Below are positions 1 to 8,698 of a stretch of DNA of 54,727 nt, piece by piece. This DNA is from Parvibaculum sp040390855 (GTDB lineage: Bacteria; Pseudomonadota; Alphaproteobacteria; Parvibaculales; Parvibaculaceae). How positions within the stretch are numbered: position 1 is the first letter of the stretch; every line of letters begins with the position of its first letter. A model generated the notes under the pieces. The model was not told where the DNA came from. It worked only from the letters and a program-made list of their open reading frames with translations, and made no database searches. Made by a program: the position numbers and the translations under genes. The DNA lies in the NCBI GenBank assembly GCA_040390855.1, contig JAZJXO010000030.1, forward strand, positions 1 to 54,727. The letters are read 5' to 3'.

Positions 1-450
1 ATCCGACAGGGTGAGCTCATTGATCCCGTAGGAATGAAGTGTTTCGAGACCACCGTAATATTTCCAGGTCCGGCCAAACTGCGCGTCACCCAAAAACTGC
101 ATCATGGCAAGCTCGTGATTGCCCTTCAGAAACACCGTCTCAAAATCATCAAGGGCGAGCGTTGAAAGCCGCTCAATGACCTGACGGGACTGAAGACCGC
201 GATCCACATAATCGCCCAAAAAGATCAGAACTTTGCGTTTATCAGGGTAAAGACGCCCGTCGGCCGCGACGTCGGTCAGCAGCTGCTCCAGCAAATCGTC
301 GCGCCCGTGAATATCGCCGACAGCGTAAAGACGCATATCTTCCGGCACACTGGGCTGCACGTTCGGTCCGGGCTTCAATCGACCCAAGAACTTACCGAAA
401 ACCAAAGGACCCTCAAACTTTCCGAGCTTATTTCGCACCAATGAACTCAT
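1..450 (-). CDS. Metallophosphoesterase (PPP-like serine/threonine phosphatase), 3' end cut by window edge
   Basis: Reading the minus strand from the ATG at 448-450 gives 150 open codons that run off the left edge, so the C-terminal part is missing. The visible part carries the calcineurin-like metallophosphatase signatures GDIHGR, GDYVDRG and GNHE in the right order. These supply most of the metal-binding Asp, His and Asn residues of a two-metal phosphoesterase active site. The family includes small bacterial protein phosphatases and diadenosine-tetraphosphate hydrolases; the substrate cannot be told from this fragment. The residues before GDIHG look like a short non-conserved leader. It is transcribed divergently from kdsD, with about 245 bases between them. 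The family call is firm and the substrate open. Confidence 0.9.
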   Translation of the reverse strand, partial: MSSLVRNKLGKFEGPLVFGKFLGRLKPGPNVQPSVPEDMRLYAVGDIHGRDDLLEQLLTDVAADGRLYPDKRKVLIFLGDYVDRGLQSRQVIERLSTLALDDFETVFLKGNHELAMMQFLGDAQFGRTWKYYGGLETLHSYGINELTLSD

Positions 451-480
451 GTCCGCATGAGCAGGAATTCATGACGGTCT

Positions 481-503
481 ATTATCGACACCTGAGCGAT
501 AAT
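481..503. promoter_or_regulatory. Inverted repeat between the divergent phosphatase and kdsD genes
   Basis: A perfect 7-bp inverted repeat, ATTATCG and CGATAAT, is separated by 9 bases. It lies 31 bases upstream of the phosphatase start codon in the divergent promoter region (451-696). There is no T-tract, so an operator is more likely than a terminator. No regulator is assigned. The rest of the interval shows nothing I recognise apart from the kdsD ribosome binding site. Confidence 0.35.
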
Positions 504-696
504 TTCCAATACGCATTCGCAACCTTTATGCCAAATTGCCCTGCTTGGCGTGGTACTGGTTTGGCACACAAAATCTAGTCGTAACAGCTAAACGCCGTTG
601 AAGGCTAAATAATGGCGGGCATCATTTCTGCGATTTTCGCCGCACCCGCGATCTGATACACCCCGGCCCGCAGAAGACGAAAAAAGGAGACGCGAC

Positions 697-1683
697 GTGA
701 CCCAAACTGACGGCCAGAAGAGCCCCGTGACAGCTGCAGCTCTCACTTCGGCCAGAAACACCCTGTCGCTCGAAATCAACGGCCTGAAAGCCCTCGCGGA
801 CTCTCTCAACAACTCTTTTGCCGACGCCATCGAAACCATCATCGCTGCCAAGGGTCGCATCATTGTGACAGGCATGGGCAAGAGCGGGCACATTGCACGC
901 AAAATCGCGGCAACCATGGCCTCCACCGGCACGCCCGCGCAATTCGTCCATCCCGCCGAAGCAAGCCACGGCGACCTCGGCATGATCACAACGGATGATG
1001 TCATCATCGCCCTCTCATGGAGCGGCGAAAGCACGGAGCTTCAGAGCATCATCGCTTACGCCAAGCGGTTCTCGATCCCGCTGATCTCCATGACATCCAG
1101 TGCCCGCAGCACATTGGGCGAAGCCGCCACCGTAGCTCTCATCCTGCCGAAATCCGAAGAAGCCTGCGACGCGGTCTCCGCCCCCACGACATCAACCACG
1201 ATGCAGCTTGCACTTGGCGACGCGCTCGCCGTGGCCCTTATCGAAAAGCGCGGCTTTACAGCTCATGATTTTCTGGTTTTCCATCCCGGCGGCAAATTGG
1301 GCGCCGGACTTCGTCATGTCTCCGACATCATGCACAAGGAAAATGATCTGCCCCTCGTCGCAACGGGCACATCCATGGGAGACGCGATCTTTGTCATGTC
1401 GGACAAACGTCTTGGTTGTATCGGCGTAGTGGATGCGGGCGGCGCACTCAAAGGACTCGTGACGGATGGCGATCTCCGCCGTCACATGAACAAGGACCTG
1501 TTGCAAAAAACAGTGGACGACATCATGAACCCGTCACCCAAAACGGTGCCGCCGACCATGCTCGTCTCCGAAGCCCTGAACGTGCTCAACACAAAACGCA
1601 TCACGACCCTCTTTGTGGTCGAAAACGGAAAACCCGTTGGCGTCGTTCACATTCACGACTTCCTGAAAGCCGGTGTGGCGTAA
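697..1683 (+). CDS. kdsD: Arabinose-5-phosphate isomerase, KpsF/GutQ/KdsD family
   Basis: This 328-residue protein has the usual family layout: an N-terminal SIS sugar-isomerase domain (about residues 40-180) and two CBS domains (about 210-328). The SIS part shows GMGKSGH near residue 59 and the family motif HPAEASHGDLG near residue 85. Members interconvert ribulose 5-phosphate and arabinose 5-phosphate, the first step towards Kdo for lipopolysaccharide. The start is GTG at 697, placed just after a clear AAAGGAG ribosome binding site. It stands alone on the plus strand, and no other Kdo genes are in the window. The neighbouring arabinose-lipid operon makes a shared sugar theme tempting, but that pathway uses phosphoribosyl pyrophosphate in mycobacteria, so any link is only inference. 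Confidence 0.93.
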   Translation: MTQTDGQKSPVTAAALTSARNTLSLEINGLKALADSLNNSFADAIETIIAAKGRIIVTGMGKSGHIARKIAATMASTGTPAQFVHPAEASHGDLGMITTDDVIIALSWSGESTELQSIIAYAKRFSIPLISMTSSARSTLGEAATVALILPKSEEACDAVSAPTTSTTMQLALGDALAVALIEKRGFTAHDFLVFHPGGKLGAGLRHVSDIMHKENDLPLVATGTSMGDAIFVMSDKRLGCIGVVDAGGALKGLVTDGDLRRHMNKDLLQKTVDDIMNPSPKTVPPTMLVSEALNVLNTKRITTLFVVENGKPVGVVHIHDFLKAGVA

Positions 1684-1729
1684 GCGACACCATTTCCAAA
1701 ACTTGTCGCGCAATCAACGCGGTTGCCAT

Positions 1730-1775
1730 GGCGAAAAAGCAAAAGGCGAGGCCGCAGATTATGCAGGCCTCGCCT
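1730..1775 (-). terminator. Rho-independent terminator of the monooxygenase gene
   Basis: A 10-bp perfect stem (AGGCGAGGCC at 1744-1753, GGCCTCGCCT at 1766-1775) closes a 12-base loop that can pair further (GCA with TGC). On the minus strand it is followed by TTTTGCTTTTT, so it terminates the monooxygenase transcript just past its stop codon. No T-tract follows on the plus strand. It may still block read-through from kdsD. Confidence 0.85.
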
Positions 1776-1790
1776 CCGGTATCAGATCAC

Positions 1791-3299
1791 TCAGCTATAT
1801 TTAAATTCGGCACCCTCAAGATCAATCGCCGGAATCTCATTCCGCTCAGCCCAATAGTCCTGATTATGCATCCATTCAGGCTTGTCGCCGCGCTTGGGCA
1901 GAAGATGCATTGAGCGCGTGAGATAGCCCGGATTGAAATTCTCCGGGTCGATCCAGTCAAGCAAAGGCATATTGCTGTCCTGAGGCCGCAAGGCGACACG
2001 CACCTGACGGGCACCCTTCTCGTCCATCTTCTTCAGCAGACGCGCGAAGAAGTCACCAAGCAGATCGACACGCAATGTCCAACTCGCGCGGAAATAGCCG
2101 AAGACCCAGATAAGGTTCGGCACGCCCGTAAACATCATACCGCGATAGTTGATCGTATCGGGCCATGACACGGGCTTGCCATCCACCGAGAATTTGATGT
2201 CGCCCATCACGCAAAGATCAAAGCCAGTTGCGGTCACGACGAGATCGGCCTTCAGCACCTCGCCCGACTTGAGCTTGATACCATCCTCAACAAATGAATC
2301 GATCTCGTCGGTAACAACAGAAGCCTTGCCCGACGCGATGCCCTGAAAAATATCACCGTCCGGCACAAAGGCGATACGTTGACGCCACGGCCGGTAAGTC
2401 GGTGTGAAGTGCTTCTTCGCAATATCTTCGCCGACAAACATCTTCACGGCTTCCAGAAGTTCCGCTGTCAGTGCTTCGGGTTCTTCAAAAGAGCGCCGTG
2501 TCAGCTCACCGGCATCATGGAGAATCTTCTTGCGCACGATCTGATGCACCAGCATCGGATCAAGATCAAGCGGCGCCAGCATGTCAGCAAGCTCGTTCTT
2601 GTTGAGACCGGGAATGAAATAGGTCGGCGAACGCTGCAACATGGTCACATGTTCAGCATCGCCCGCAATGGCCGGTATAACGGTTGCAGCCGTTGCACCC
2701 GATCCGATGACCACGACGCGCTTGCCTTTATAGTCGAGATTTTCGGGCCAATGCTGCGGATGAACAATCTTGCCTTTGAACTTGTCCATGCCCTTCCACT
2801 GAGGCGTATAGCCTTTCTCGTGGTTGTAATAGCCGGACCCCATGAACATGAAATTCGTCGTGAAAGTCACGGTTTCATTCGTGGCAAGATTTGTCGCCGT
2901 CACCGTCCAGAGATTTGTCTCGCTCGACCAGCTCGCATTTTCGATGCGGTGGCGATAACGGATATGCTTTTTGAGATCATTTTCGACGATCACTTCGTTC
3001 ATATAGGATTTGATTTCAGCCGCCGTCGCAATCGGTGCGCCGACCCACGGCTTGAAGCGATAGCCGAACGTATAGAGATCGCTATCGGAGCGGATGCCGG
3101 GATACTTATGCGTATGCCATGTGCCGCCGAAAGTTTCGAACTTGTCGAGCACCACAAATGTTTTATCGGGGTTCTGCGTTTTCAAATGATACGCCGCACC
3201 GATGCCTGAAATTCCGGCACCGACGACGAGAACATCGAAATGTTCGACTTTGTTTGCTGATGCGGACGTGGTCCGCTCAAGTGTATCCGTCCCTGACAT
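1791..3299 (-). CDS. Flavin-containing monooxygenase, Baeyer-Villiger type
   Basis: The 502-residue protein has an FAD-binding GAGISGIG loop at residues 27-34 and an NADPH-binding GSGATA loop near 199. The class B flavoprotein fingerprint FxGxxxHxxxWP is at 174-185, reading FKGKIVHPQHWP. The Trp-Pro ending is the Baeyer-Villiger form rather than the FMO or N-hydroxylase form. Such enzymes insert oxygen next to a carbonyl using NADPH and O2, giving esters or lactones. The length is typical for this family. The ATG at 3299 has an AAGG-type ribosome binding site. It is a single gene ending in its own terminator. The substrate is unknown; ketone, terpene or fatty-acid derived ketones are common in the family. 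Confidence 0.88.
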   Translation of the reverse strand: MSGTDTLERTTSASANKVEHFDVLVVGAGISGIGAAYHLKTQNPDKTFVVLDKFETFGGTWHTHKYPGIRSDSDLYTFGYRFKPWVGAPIATAAEIKSYMNEVIVENDLKKHIRYRHRIENASWSSETNLWTVTATNLATNETVTFTTNFMFMGSGYYNHEKGYTPQWKGMDKFKGKIVHPQHWPENLDYKGKRVVVIGSGATAATVIPAIAGDAEHVTMLQRSPTYFIPGLNKNELADMLAPLDLDPMLVHQIVRKKILHDAGELTRRSFEEPEALTAELLEAVKMFVGEDIAKKHFTPTYRPWRQRIAFVPDGDIFQGIASGKASVVTDEIDSFVEDGIKLKSGEVLKADLVVTATGFDLCVMGDIKFSVDGKPVSWPDTINYRGMMFTGVPNLIWVFGYFRASWTLRVDLLGDFFARLLKKMDEKGARQVRVALRPQDSNMPLLDWIDPENFNPGYLTRSMHLLPKRGDKPEWMHNQDYWAERNEIPAIDLEGAEFKYS

Positions 3300-3390
3300 G
3301 ATCGACCTTTTTGGTTTTGTGTTGGCGACATTGTCACGCTCAAACGCAGACCAAACAAGTCACAAAATTGGCGCACCCTAATTAGGAAAA

Positions 3391-4125
3391 CTACATACGT
3401 CGGACAACAAAAGAAGGCGCGTTTTTCACGACGAACATGATGAGTTGCCAGAAATGCGGCGTATAGAGGACACCATTTTTGCCTTGCGCCACGGCCTTCA
3501 CAATCGCCCCGCCGACATCGGAAGCGGACGCCCAGAGCGCACCCTTTTTGAAGGCGGCGGTCATCTTTGTGTCCACAAATCCGGGTTTCACCACTAAAAC
3601 ACGCACGTTTGTGCCCGTGCTTTGCAATGCCATGCCCTCGCCCAATGTCGACAAAAGCGCCTTCGTCGCGCCGTAGAAATAGTTTGACGGACGACCTCTA
3701 TCACCTGCCACGGAGGAGAGGATAACCAGAGACCCGTGCCCCTGCGCACGGAAGAGACGCAGCATTTCGATCATCAAAAGGCTCGGTGACACTGCATTTA
3801 CTTGCAAAAGATCGAGCGTTTCCATGCTGAGATCGTTGGTCGCTTGTTGATCAGGCAGCACCCCGTGCGCGATGAGGGCGACGTCCACTATCCCCATGGC
3901 ATTATGGACATCTTTGCAGAGCGCAGGGAGAGCGCCGACATCCGATAAATCCGCGATACGCGATTCAGCGGATGCCGCACCGCGCACTTTGAGATCAGCG
4001 CAGAGGTCGTCAAGAGCTAGGGCGTTGCGCCCGACCAAAATAAAACTTGCCCCCGCTTTTGCGAAGTCACGTGCGGTGGCTTCCGCAATGTCAGATGTCG
4101 CACCGAAAATCACAATCCGCTGCAT
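3391..4125 (-). CDS. dprE2: SDR oxidoreductase, DprE2-like decaprenylphosphoryl-2-keto-ribose reductase
   Basis: This 244-residue short-chain dehydrogenase has the NAD(P) motif GATSDIA at residues 8-14 and the catalytic YxxxK (YGATK, 151-155) with a Ser pair near 137. In mycobacteria DprE2 reduces the keto intermediate made by DprE1, completing epimerisation of polyprenyl-phosphate ribose to arabinose. The gene overlaps the DprE1-like gene by one base (TAATG), so the two are probably translationally coupled. This gene order and the upstream UbiA gene are the main reason for the specific assignment, since SDR sequence alone would not decide it. It is the last gene of a three-gene minus-strand operon. 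Confidence 0.83.
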   Translation of the reverse strand: MQRIVIFGATSDIAEATARDFAKAGASFILVGRNALALDDLCADLKVRGAASAESRIADLSDVGALPALCKDVHNAMGIVDVALIAHGVLPDQQATNDLSMETLDLLQVNAVSPSLLMIEMLRLFRAQGHGSLVILSSVAGDRGRPSNYFYGATKALLSTLGEGMALQSTGTNVRVLVVKPGFVDTKMTAAFKKGALWASASDVGGAIVKAVAQGKNGVLYTPHFWQLIMFVVKNAPSFVVRRM

Positions 4126-5453
4126 TACTTATGTCCTGAAACACGGGTTAGAAAATCAGACCTCATTCGCGGGTCGATGAACTTGGAAAACTCGGAAAAG
4201 CGCGGATACGCTGCCTCAAATGTCCCGGGTGACATACGCGCGTCTTTGGCCGGATAGATCCGCCCGCCCGCCTCAATGACAATCGCATCGAGACGGTTGA
4301 GCAGCGCAAAGGTGGCCGCACCCGCAACGGGAAAGTCGAGCGCCAGCGTCGCGCCTTCCATCGGGAAAGACAGAAGCCCCGGAGACTTGATCCTGCCGAA
4401 GGTTTTAAAAACCGCGAGAAATGATCCTTGTCCGGATTGTTCGATTTCGCAGAACAGCGCGCGACTGACACCGTGCTGTACAGCGCGCGGCACGACGCAT
4501 TGATATTGCAAAAATCCTTTGGGTCCATAAATGCGGTTCCAATGGGCAATCGCATCAAGCGGATAGTGAAACTGATTATAGTGCCAGAGCTTCTTCACCA
4601 CATCTCTTTGCTGGCGGTGATAATAAAGCGCGTTGAACGGCTTGAGCGTCAGACGATTAACAAGCGACACGGGCGGCGTTATCGGCACGACGAGCGGCAG
4701 AGAGCCCGGAGCTTTGCGGACACCTACCTCATCCGCCGTCGCCACATTGGCGCGGAGAAAATGACCACGTCCAAGCGCCCGTCCGCCCGCCAGACAATCG
4801 ATCCACGAGACGGTATAATCGTGGCTGTCAACGGAGGCTTCGGCGATCGTAAAAAACTCATCAAGATTATCAAAACGGATCGACTGACCGATAAGAAATG
4901 CTGATGCCACAGGCATCATTTTGATTGTTGCCTTGGTAATGACCCCTGTGAGGCCGAGCCCGCCGATGGTCGCTTCAAAGAGACCGGCATTCTCATCACG
5001 CGAACAGTGACGCCGCTGCCCGTCCGACGTCAGAAGCTCGAAGGAGAGAACATGATTGCCGAACGTGCCGGCGCGGTGATGGTTCTTGCCATGCACATCA
5101 TTGGCGATGGCACCGGCCAGCGTTACATATTTTGTGCCGGGTGTGACGGGCAGGAACCAGCCACGCGGCGTCAGCAGATCAAGGATCACGGCAAAAGTGA
5201 CGCCCGCCTCGGCGGTCAACTCGCCTGTCACCTCGTCAAAGGCGATAAAATGATCAAGGGCCGAGGTGCTGAGAATAACCCCGCCCGAATTGAGACAGCT
5301 ATCGCCGTAAGATCGCCCGCTGCCATAAGGCAGCAGCGTTTCCCCCTCGTTGAGCGGCAGACCGGCATGGCGCGACGCAAGACGACGCATCACCTGCGGG
5401 GCAGGCGGATAGAGACCCCAGCTTGCGTGTTGAACCTGTGTGTCCGTGCTCAT
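4125..5453 (-). CDS. dprE1: FAD-dependent decaprenylphosphoryl-ribose 2-oxidase, DprE1-like
   Basis: A 442-residue PCMH-type FAD oxidase. It matches DprE1 in GSGRSYGD (about 44-51), in the region ending HGKNHH (121-126), which continues into AGTFGNHV, and in the C-terminal GGRIYPAKDAR. The lysine of that last motif (K403) aligns with mycobacterial K418. DprE1 oxidises the ribose 2-OH of polyprenyl-phosphate ribose; DprE2 then reduces it to the arabinose epimer. Where mycobacterial DprE1 has Cys387 (the benzothiazinone target), this protein has Ala371, encoded at 4341-4343. I chose the ATG at 5453; an upstream TTG two codons earlier would overlap the HAD-UbiA stop codon. It lies two bases after that stop and overlaps dprE2 by one base. 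Confidence 0.88.
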   Translation of the reverse strand: MSTDTQVQHASWGLYPPAPQVMRRLASRHAGLPLNEGETLLPYGSGRSYGDSCLNSGGVILSTSALDHFIAFDEVTGELTAEAGVTFAVILDLLTPRGWFLPVTPGTKYVTLAGAIANDVHGKNHHRAGTFGNHVLSFELLTSDGQRRHCSRDENAGLFEATIGGLGLTGVITKATIKMMPVASAFLIGQSIRFDNLDEFFTIAEASVDSHDYTVSWIDCLAGGRALGRGHFLRANVATADEVGVRKAPGSLPLVVPITPPVSLVNRLTLKPFNALYYHRQQRDVVKKLWHYNQFHYPLDAIAHWNRIYGPKGFLQYQCVVPRAVQHGVSRALFCEIEQSGQGSFLAVFKTFGRIKSPGLLSFPMEGATLALDFPVAGAATFALLNRLDAIVIEAGGRIYPAKDARMSPGTFEAAYPRFSEFSKFIDPRMRSDFLTRVSGHK

Positions 5454-5455
5454 GA

Positions 5456-6952
5456 TCAAAACGAGGCAAGTTCGAGGACAAGGATCCCAACAAGTCCGAC
5501 GATACGGCTCGGACTGTCCTTCATCGCAAAGACAATCGGATCATCATGCATTTGGCCACGATGGGTGACGAGCCAGATGCGGCTGATCCAGAAAAGAACC
5601 AGTGGCGCGAAGAGCCAGAGCAGCTGGTGATGCGCATAGAGCACCCGGCTTTCAGGCGCGCTGACATAAAGCGCCAGCACCACAACGCTCGCATAGCCCG
5701 CAGCGACACCGAGTATTTCGAGCATGGCAAGATCGGCGTGACTATAGCCGCGCCCTGCCGGATCATCGACGCCACGCGCATGTAGTGTGTGAAGCTCGGC
5801 CACGCGCTTTACAATCGCGAGGCTGAGGAAAATGAAAATCGAAAAGCCCAGAAGCCACGGCGACAGGGCGACGACGGCCGCGACCGCACCGGCGATGATG
5901 CGCAAGGTGTAAAGCGAGGCAAGCGAGAAAACATCGACAAGTGCGCGGCGCTTCAACTCAAAGGAATAGGCAACCGTGAGCGCGTAATAAAGAGCGAGTA
6001 CGGCAGCAAAGAGCGGGCTTGCATAAAGCGCAAGCGCAAAGCCTGCGACAACAAGAACGGGCCAGAGCGCAAGGCCCGCACCGAGAGCCAAATGGCCCGA
6101 CGCGAAAGGCCGCTTGCACTTGCGCGGATGGGCGCGATCGGCGGCAAGGTCGAGCAGATCGTTGAGAATATAGACGCTCGACGCCACCAGATTGAACGCC
6201 ATGAAGGCCATGCACAATATAGCGAGACGGTCCGTATCGCCGACCTTATGCGCCAGAATGAGCGGCACGAACATCAGTACGTTCTTCACCCATTGATGAA
6301 CGCGCAACGCGCGTAGCCACAACACGATGGACGACGCGCGGGGCAGCGGGAAGACACGCTCGAATTTGATGTCGCGGCCATAAAGCGAGCGCTGCGACGG
6401 CGTCCTGCCACAGAAATAGGCTTTGCGCGCGGCACGCCAGACGGGCAAATCGACCGGCGCGTCACCGATATAGTCGAATGTGCCAAAACGTTCACTGAGC
6501 GCTTTGGCCTTGGCGAGACCGGTAAGATTGGTGCCGCCGAAACTTGCCACAATTTCACTGAAAAATCCGAAATGATCGGCAACGGCCTGCACGACACGGT
6601 GGTTTGCCCCCGACGCCAGCACAAGCATCCGACCGGACGCCGCCTCCTCACGCAGCCAGTCGACAAGCTCAGTACGATAGGGCAGCGACGAAGCGTCAAG
6701 CTTCACACGCTGGGCAATGGTTTCCTTGAAACCGGCTTTGCCCTTCAGGAGCCAGAAGGGCAGCACAAAGATGAGCCAGGGCTTGCGCTTGATAAGCAGA
6801 ATGAAAAGTTCAGTGAGTGTGTCGGAGAGAACGAGCGAGCCGTCGAGATCGACACAGAGCGGCACACTGGTTGCCACACCGGACAACACGCGAGCATCTT
6901 CCGCGGCCAGTGCCGTCAGCTTTTTGTCGGGTGGCAGAAAGGGAAGGGGCAT
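5456..6952 (-). CDS. HAD phosphatase fused to UbiA-type prenyltransferase (polyprenyl-phosphate phosphoribosyltransferase)
   Basis: A 498-residue two-domain protein. Residues 30-205 form a HAD hydrolase with DLDGS (35-39), LASGA (112-116), a motif III lysine near 148-150 and GDAPVD (163-168), so all catalytic motifs are present. From about 210 to the end is a multi-pass UbiA prenyltransferase with the Asp-rich NDLLDLAAD at 264-272 and a conserved KRRALVDVF segment. In mycobacteria, the UbiA protein Rv3806c joins polyprenyl phosphate to phosphoribosyl pyrophosphate, and a separate phosphatase removes the 5-phosphate. This fusion could do both steps. It is the first gene of the operon with the DprE1/DprE2 pair. 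HAD-UbiA fusions are known; the exact substrate here is inferred from context. Confidence 0.86.
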   Translation of the reverse strand: MPLPFLPPDKKLTALAAEDARVLSGVATSVPLCVDLDGSLVLSDTLTELFILLIKRKPWLIFVLPFWLLKGKAGFKETIAQRVKLDASSLPYRTELVDWLREEAASGRMLVLASGANHRVVQAVADHFGFFSEIVASFGGTNLTGLAKAKALSERFGTFDYIGDAPVDLPVWRAARKAYFCGRTPSQRSLYGRDIKFERVFPLPRASSIVLWLRALRVHQWVKNVLMFVPLILAHKVGDTDRLAILCMAFMAFNLVASSVYILNDLLDLAADRAHPRKCKRPFASGHLALGAGLALWPVLVVAGFALALYASPLFAAVLALYYALTVAYSFELKRRALVDVFSLASLYTLRIIAGAVAAVVALSPWLLGFSIFIFLSLAIVKRVAELHTLHARGVDDPAGRGYSHADLAMLEILGVAAGYASVVVLALYVSAPESRVLYAHHQLLWLFAPLVLFWISRIWLVTHRGQMHDDPIVFAMKDSPSRIVGLVGILVLELASF

Positions 6953-7137
6953 ACCGGCTCGTTGCTTTTGTCATAACGGCTTTATCGTCACGCACAAGAT
7001 TAGCGCAGAAAAAGATCACCAAGAGTAAACGCAACACGAAAAAGCGTCTGTTTCAGTGAAGTTCGCCTGCTAACCTATAGGCGAAGCGAACCGATTTGAA
7101 ACAGTATAGCGATCTGAGATAAGCGCCGAACCGCCAG

Positions 7138-8016
7138 ATGCATGACAAAACAATAGAGATCATTGCTGGAGCCTTGCGTGCCACCGTCGCCCCCCATGCA
7201 GGCGGCAGCCTTGCCTCCTTTGATGCGGGGGGCCGTCCGCTGATGCGGCGGACCGCCGACCCCTCCAGCACCGATCCGCTGACCATGGCCTGCTATCCTC
7301 TGCTGCCGTTCGTCGGCCGTGTCGCCTATGGCCGTTTCCGTTTTGAGGGCCGCGACGTACACCTGCCGCCACATCCGATTTCAACGCCCCACGCGCTGCA
7401 CGGCATCGGCTGGCAACGCCGGTGGAGCATCATGGCCGCCACCCCGCGCGAGGTGACCATCGCACTCACGCATGAGGGCATCGACGGCTGGCCCTGGGCC
7501 TTTGAGGCGCGGCAGACATTCGCGCTGGATGAAAAGGGCCTCAGCCACAGAATGACCCTTGCAAACCGCGCCGATACCAACATGCCTGCCGGTCTCGGCG
7601 TGCATCCCTTCTTCCCCAACCGGCAGGGCGCGACGATGACGGGCGAGTTGCCGATGATCTGGGAATCCTCCGCACTCGGCCTCCCGACAAATCGCGTCAA
7701 GGTTCTGCCTGTGCACAATTTCGCGAGCGGCCGGCCTGTCGCGCCGCTGACGCTTGATAATTGTTTTTCGGGCGGGCGCGGCCCCATCGACATAGGCTGG
7801 GAGGACACACCGCTCGGCATCCGCATCCATGGCCGCGAGGCGGGCCACACGGTTGTCTATACGCCGCAGTCTTATGATTTCTTCTGCGTCGAGCCTGTAA
7901 CGATTGTGCCCGATGCCTTCAACCGGCATGAGGGACCGGACGTGACGGGCCTGCATGTGCTGGCCCCTGACGAGGCGATGTCGCTCAATGTCCGCTACGA
8001 GGTGACAGGCCTTTAG
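7138..8016 (+). CDS. Aldose 1-epimerase family protein (galactose mutarotase-like)
   Basis: The 292-residue protein fits the GalM/LacX mutarotase superfamily. It has the sugar-site histidines in PHALHGIGW (near residue 83) and GVHPFFPN (near 156), and a late Glu in HEGPDV that matches the usual catalytic position. These enzymes interconvert alpha and beta anomers of sugars in the cytoplasm. The start is ATG at 7138, 185 bases from the divergent arabinose-lipid operon. The TAG stop is one base from the stop of the convergent cox11 gene. Specificity is not readable; several alphaproteobacterial members are labelled only as aldose 1-epimerases. Confidence 0.85.
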   Translation: MHDKTIEIIAGALRATVAPHAGGSLASFDAGGRPLMRRTADPSSTDPLTMACYPLLPFVGRVAYGRFRFEGRDVHLPPHPISTPHALHGIGWQRRWSIMAATPREVTIALTHEGIDGWPWAFEARQTFALDEKGLSHRMTLANRADTNMPAGLGVHPFFPNRQGATMTGELPMIWESSALGLPTNRVKVLPVHNFASGRPVAPLTLDNCFSGGRGPIDIGWEDTPLGIRIHGREAGHTVVYTPQSYDFFCVEPVTIVPDAFNRHEGPDVTGLHVLAPDEAMSLNVRYEVTGL

Positions 8017-8017
8017 A

Positions 8018-8698
8018 TCAGTGACGCTTTTCGATCGGCTCGAACAGCGCGTCTTTCGCGGTCTTCAGGTCTTCGGCTTGCTTCTCCGAACCCTCGCGAA
8101 GGGCGCGCGCTGTGGCGGTCTTTGCGTCCGCCTGACGGAAAAAACTATAGGAGAGCGTCACGGAGCGGATCGACTTGCTCTCGATGTCGGTGAGCATCTC
8201 CGGATCAATGAAAAAGACGACCGGCATACGCGCGGTTTCACCGGGCGCAAGTTTTTCTTCCGTGAAGCAGAAGCACTGCACCTTGGAAAAATAATAACCC
8301 ATCACATCGGGCGTCACGTTATAGGTGGCCCGCGCCGTGATCTCCTTATCGTCGAGGTTCTTCGCTGTGAAATAAACCGTTGTCGGCAGACCGATATGAG
8401 TTTTGATCGAACGATGCTCCGGCTCGAACTCCCAGTTAAGGTCGCCCGACACATTGGTGTCGAAACGCACTTCGATCTGCGGTCCGACGCCCGGGGCTTC
8501 TTTCGTCGTATCAAGCGCACGGGCAACCGACACTGCGCCGCCATAGCCTGTCGCCTCGCAGAACATGCGGTAAAGCGTCGGCGAATAGACAACCGCCGCC
8601 GTCATCAACGCAACGATGGAGACCGACAAAAGCACGGAAGGGACCATGTCCCATCTGACTTTGGAAAAGAGGGGGATGTTGAAGCGGGGGCTTTTCAT
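8018..8698 (-). CDS. ctaG: Cytochrome c oxidase assembly protein CtaG/Cox11
   Basis: A single N-terminal membrane segment (about residues 18-40) is followed by the Cox11 periplasmic beta domain, with the copper-binding CFCF motif in VQCFCFTEE. Cox11 delivers copper to the CuB site of aa3-type oxidase. The length of about 226 residues is normal. Two starts are possible: GTG at 8707 or ATG at 8698. I chose ATG because AGGG lies about eight bases upstream of it. Cox11 is normally in a cox operon, but here no other oxidase or heme a gene is nearby, so it has been separated from them. No terminator hairpin is seen between it and the convergent epimerase gene. Confidence 0.92.
   Translation of the reverse strand: MKSPRFNIPLFSKVRWDMVPSVLLSVSIVALMTAAVVYSPTLYRMFCEATGYGGAVSVARALDTTKEAPGVGPQIEVRFDTNVSGDLNWEFEPEHRSIKTHIGLPTTVYFTAKNLDDKEITARATYNVTPDVMGYYFSKVQCFCFTEEKLAPGETARMPVVFFIDPEMLTDIESKSIRSVTLSYSFFRQADAKTATARALREGSEKQAEDLKTAKDALFEPIEKRH

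Noticed and set aside
541..580. Sigma-54 promoter-like words (TTGGC, TGGCAC) before kdsD
   Set aside because: Spacing between the GG and GC elements does not fit the -24/-12 rule.
2379..3209. 276-residue open frame antisense to the monooxygenase gene
   Set aside because: High-GC shadow of a well-supported gene; the residue mix is rich in Arg/His/Cys with no domain.
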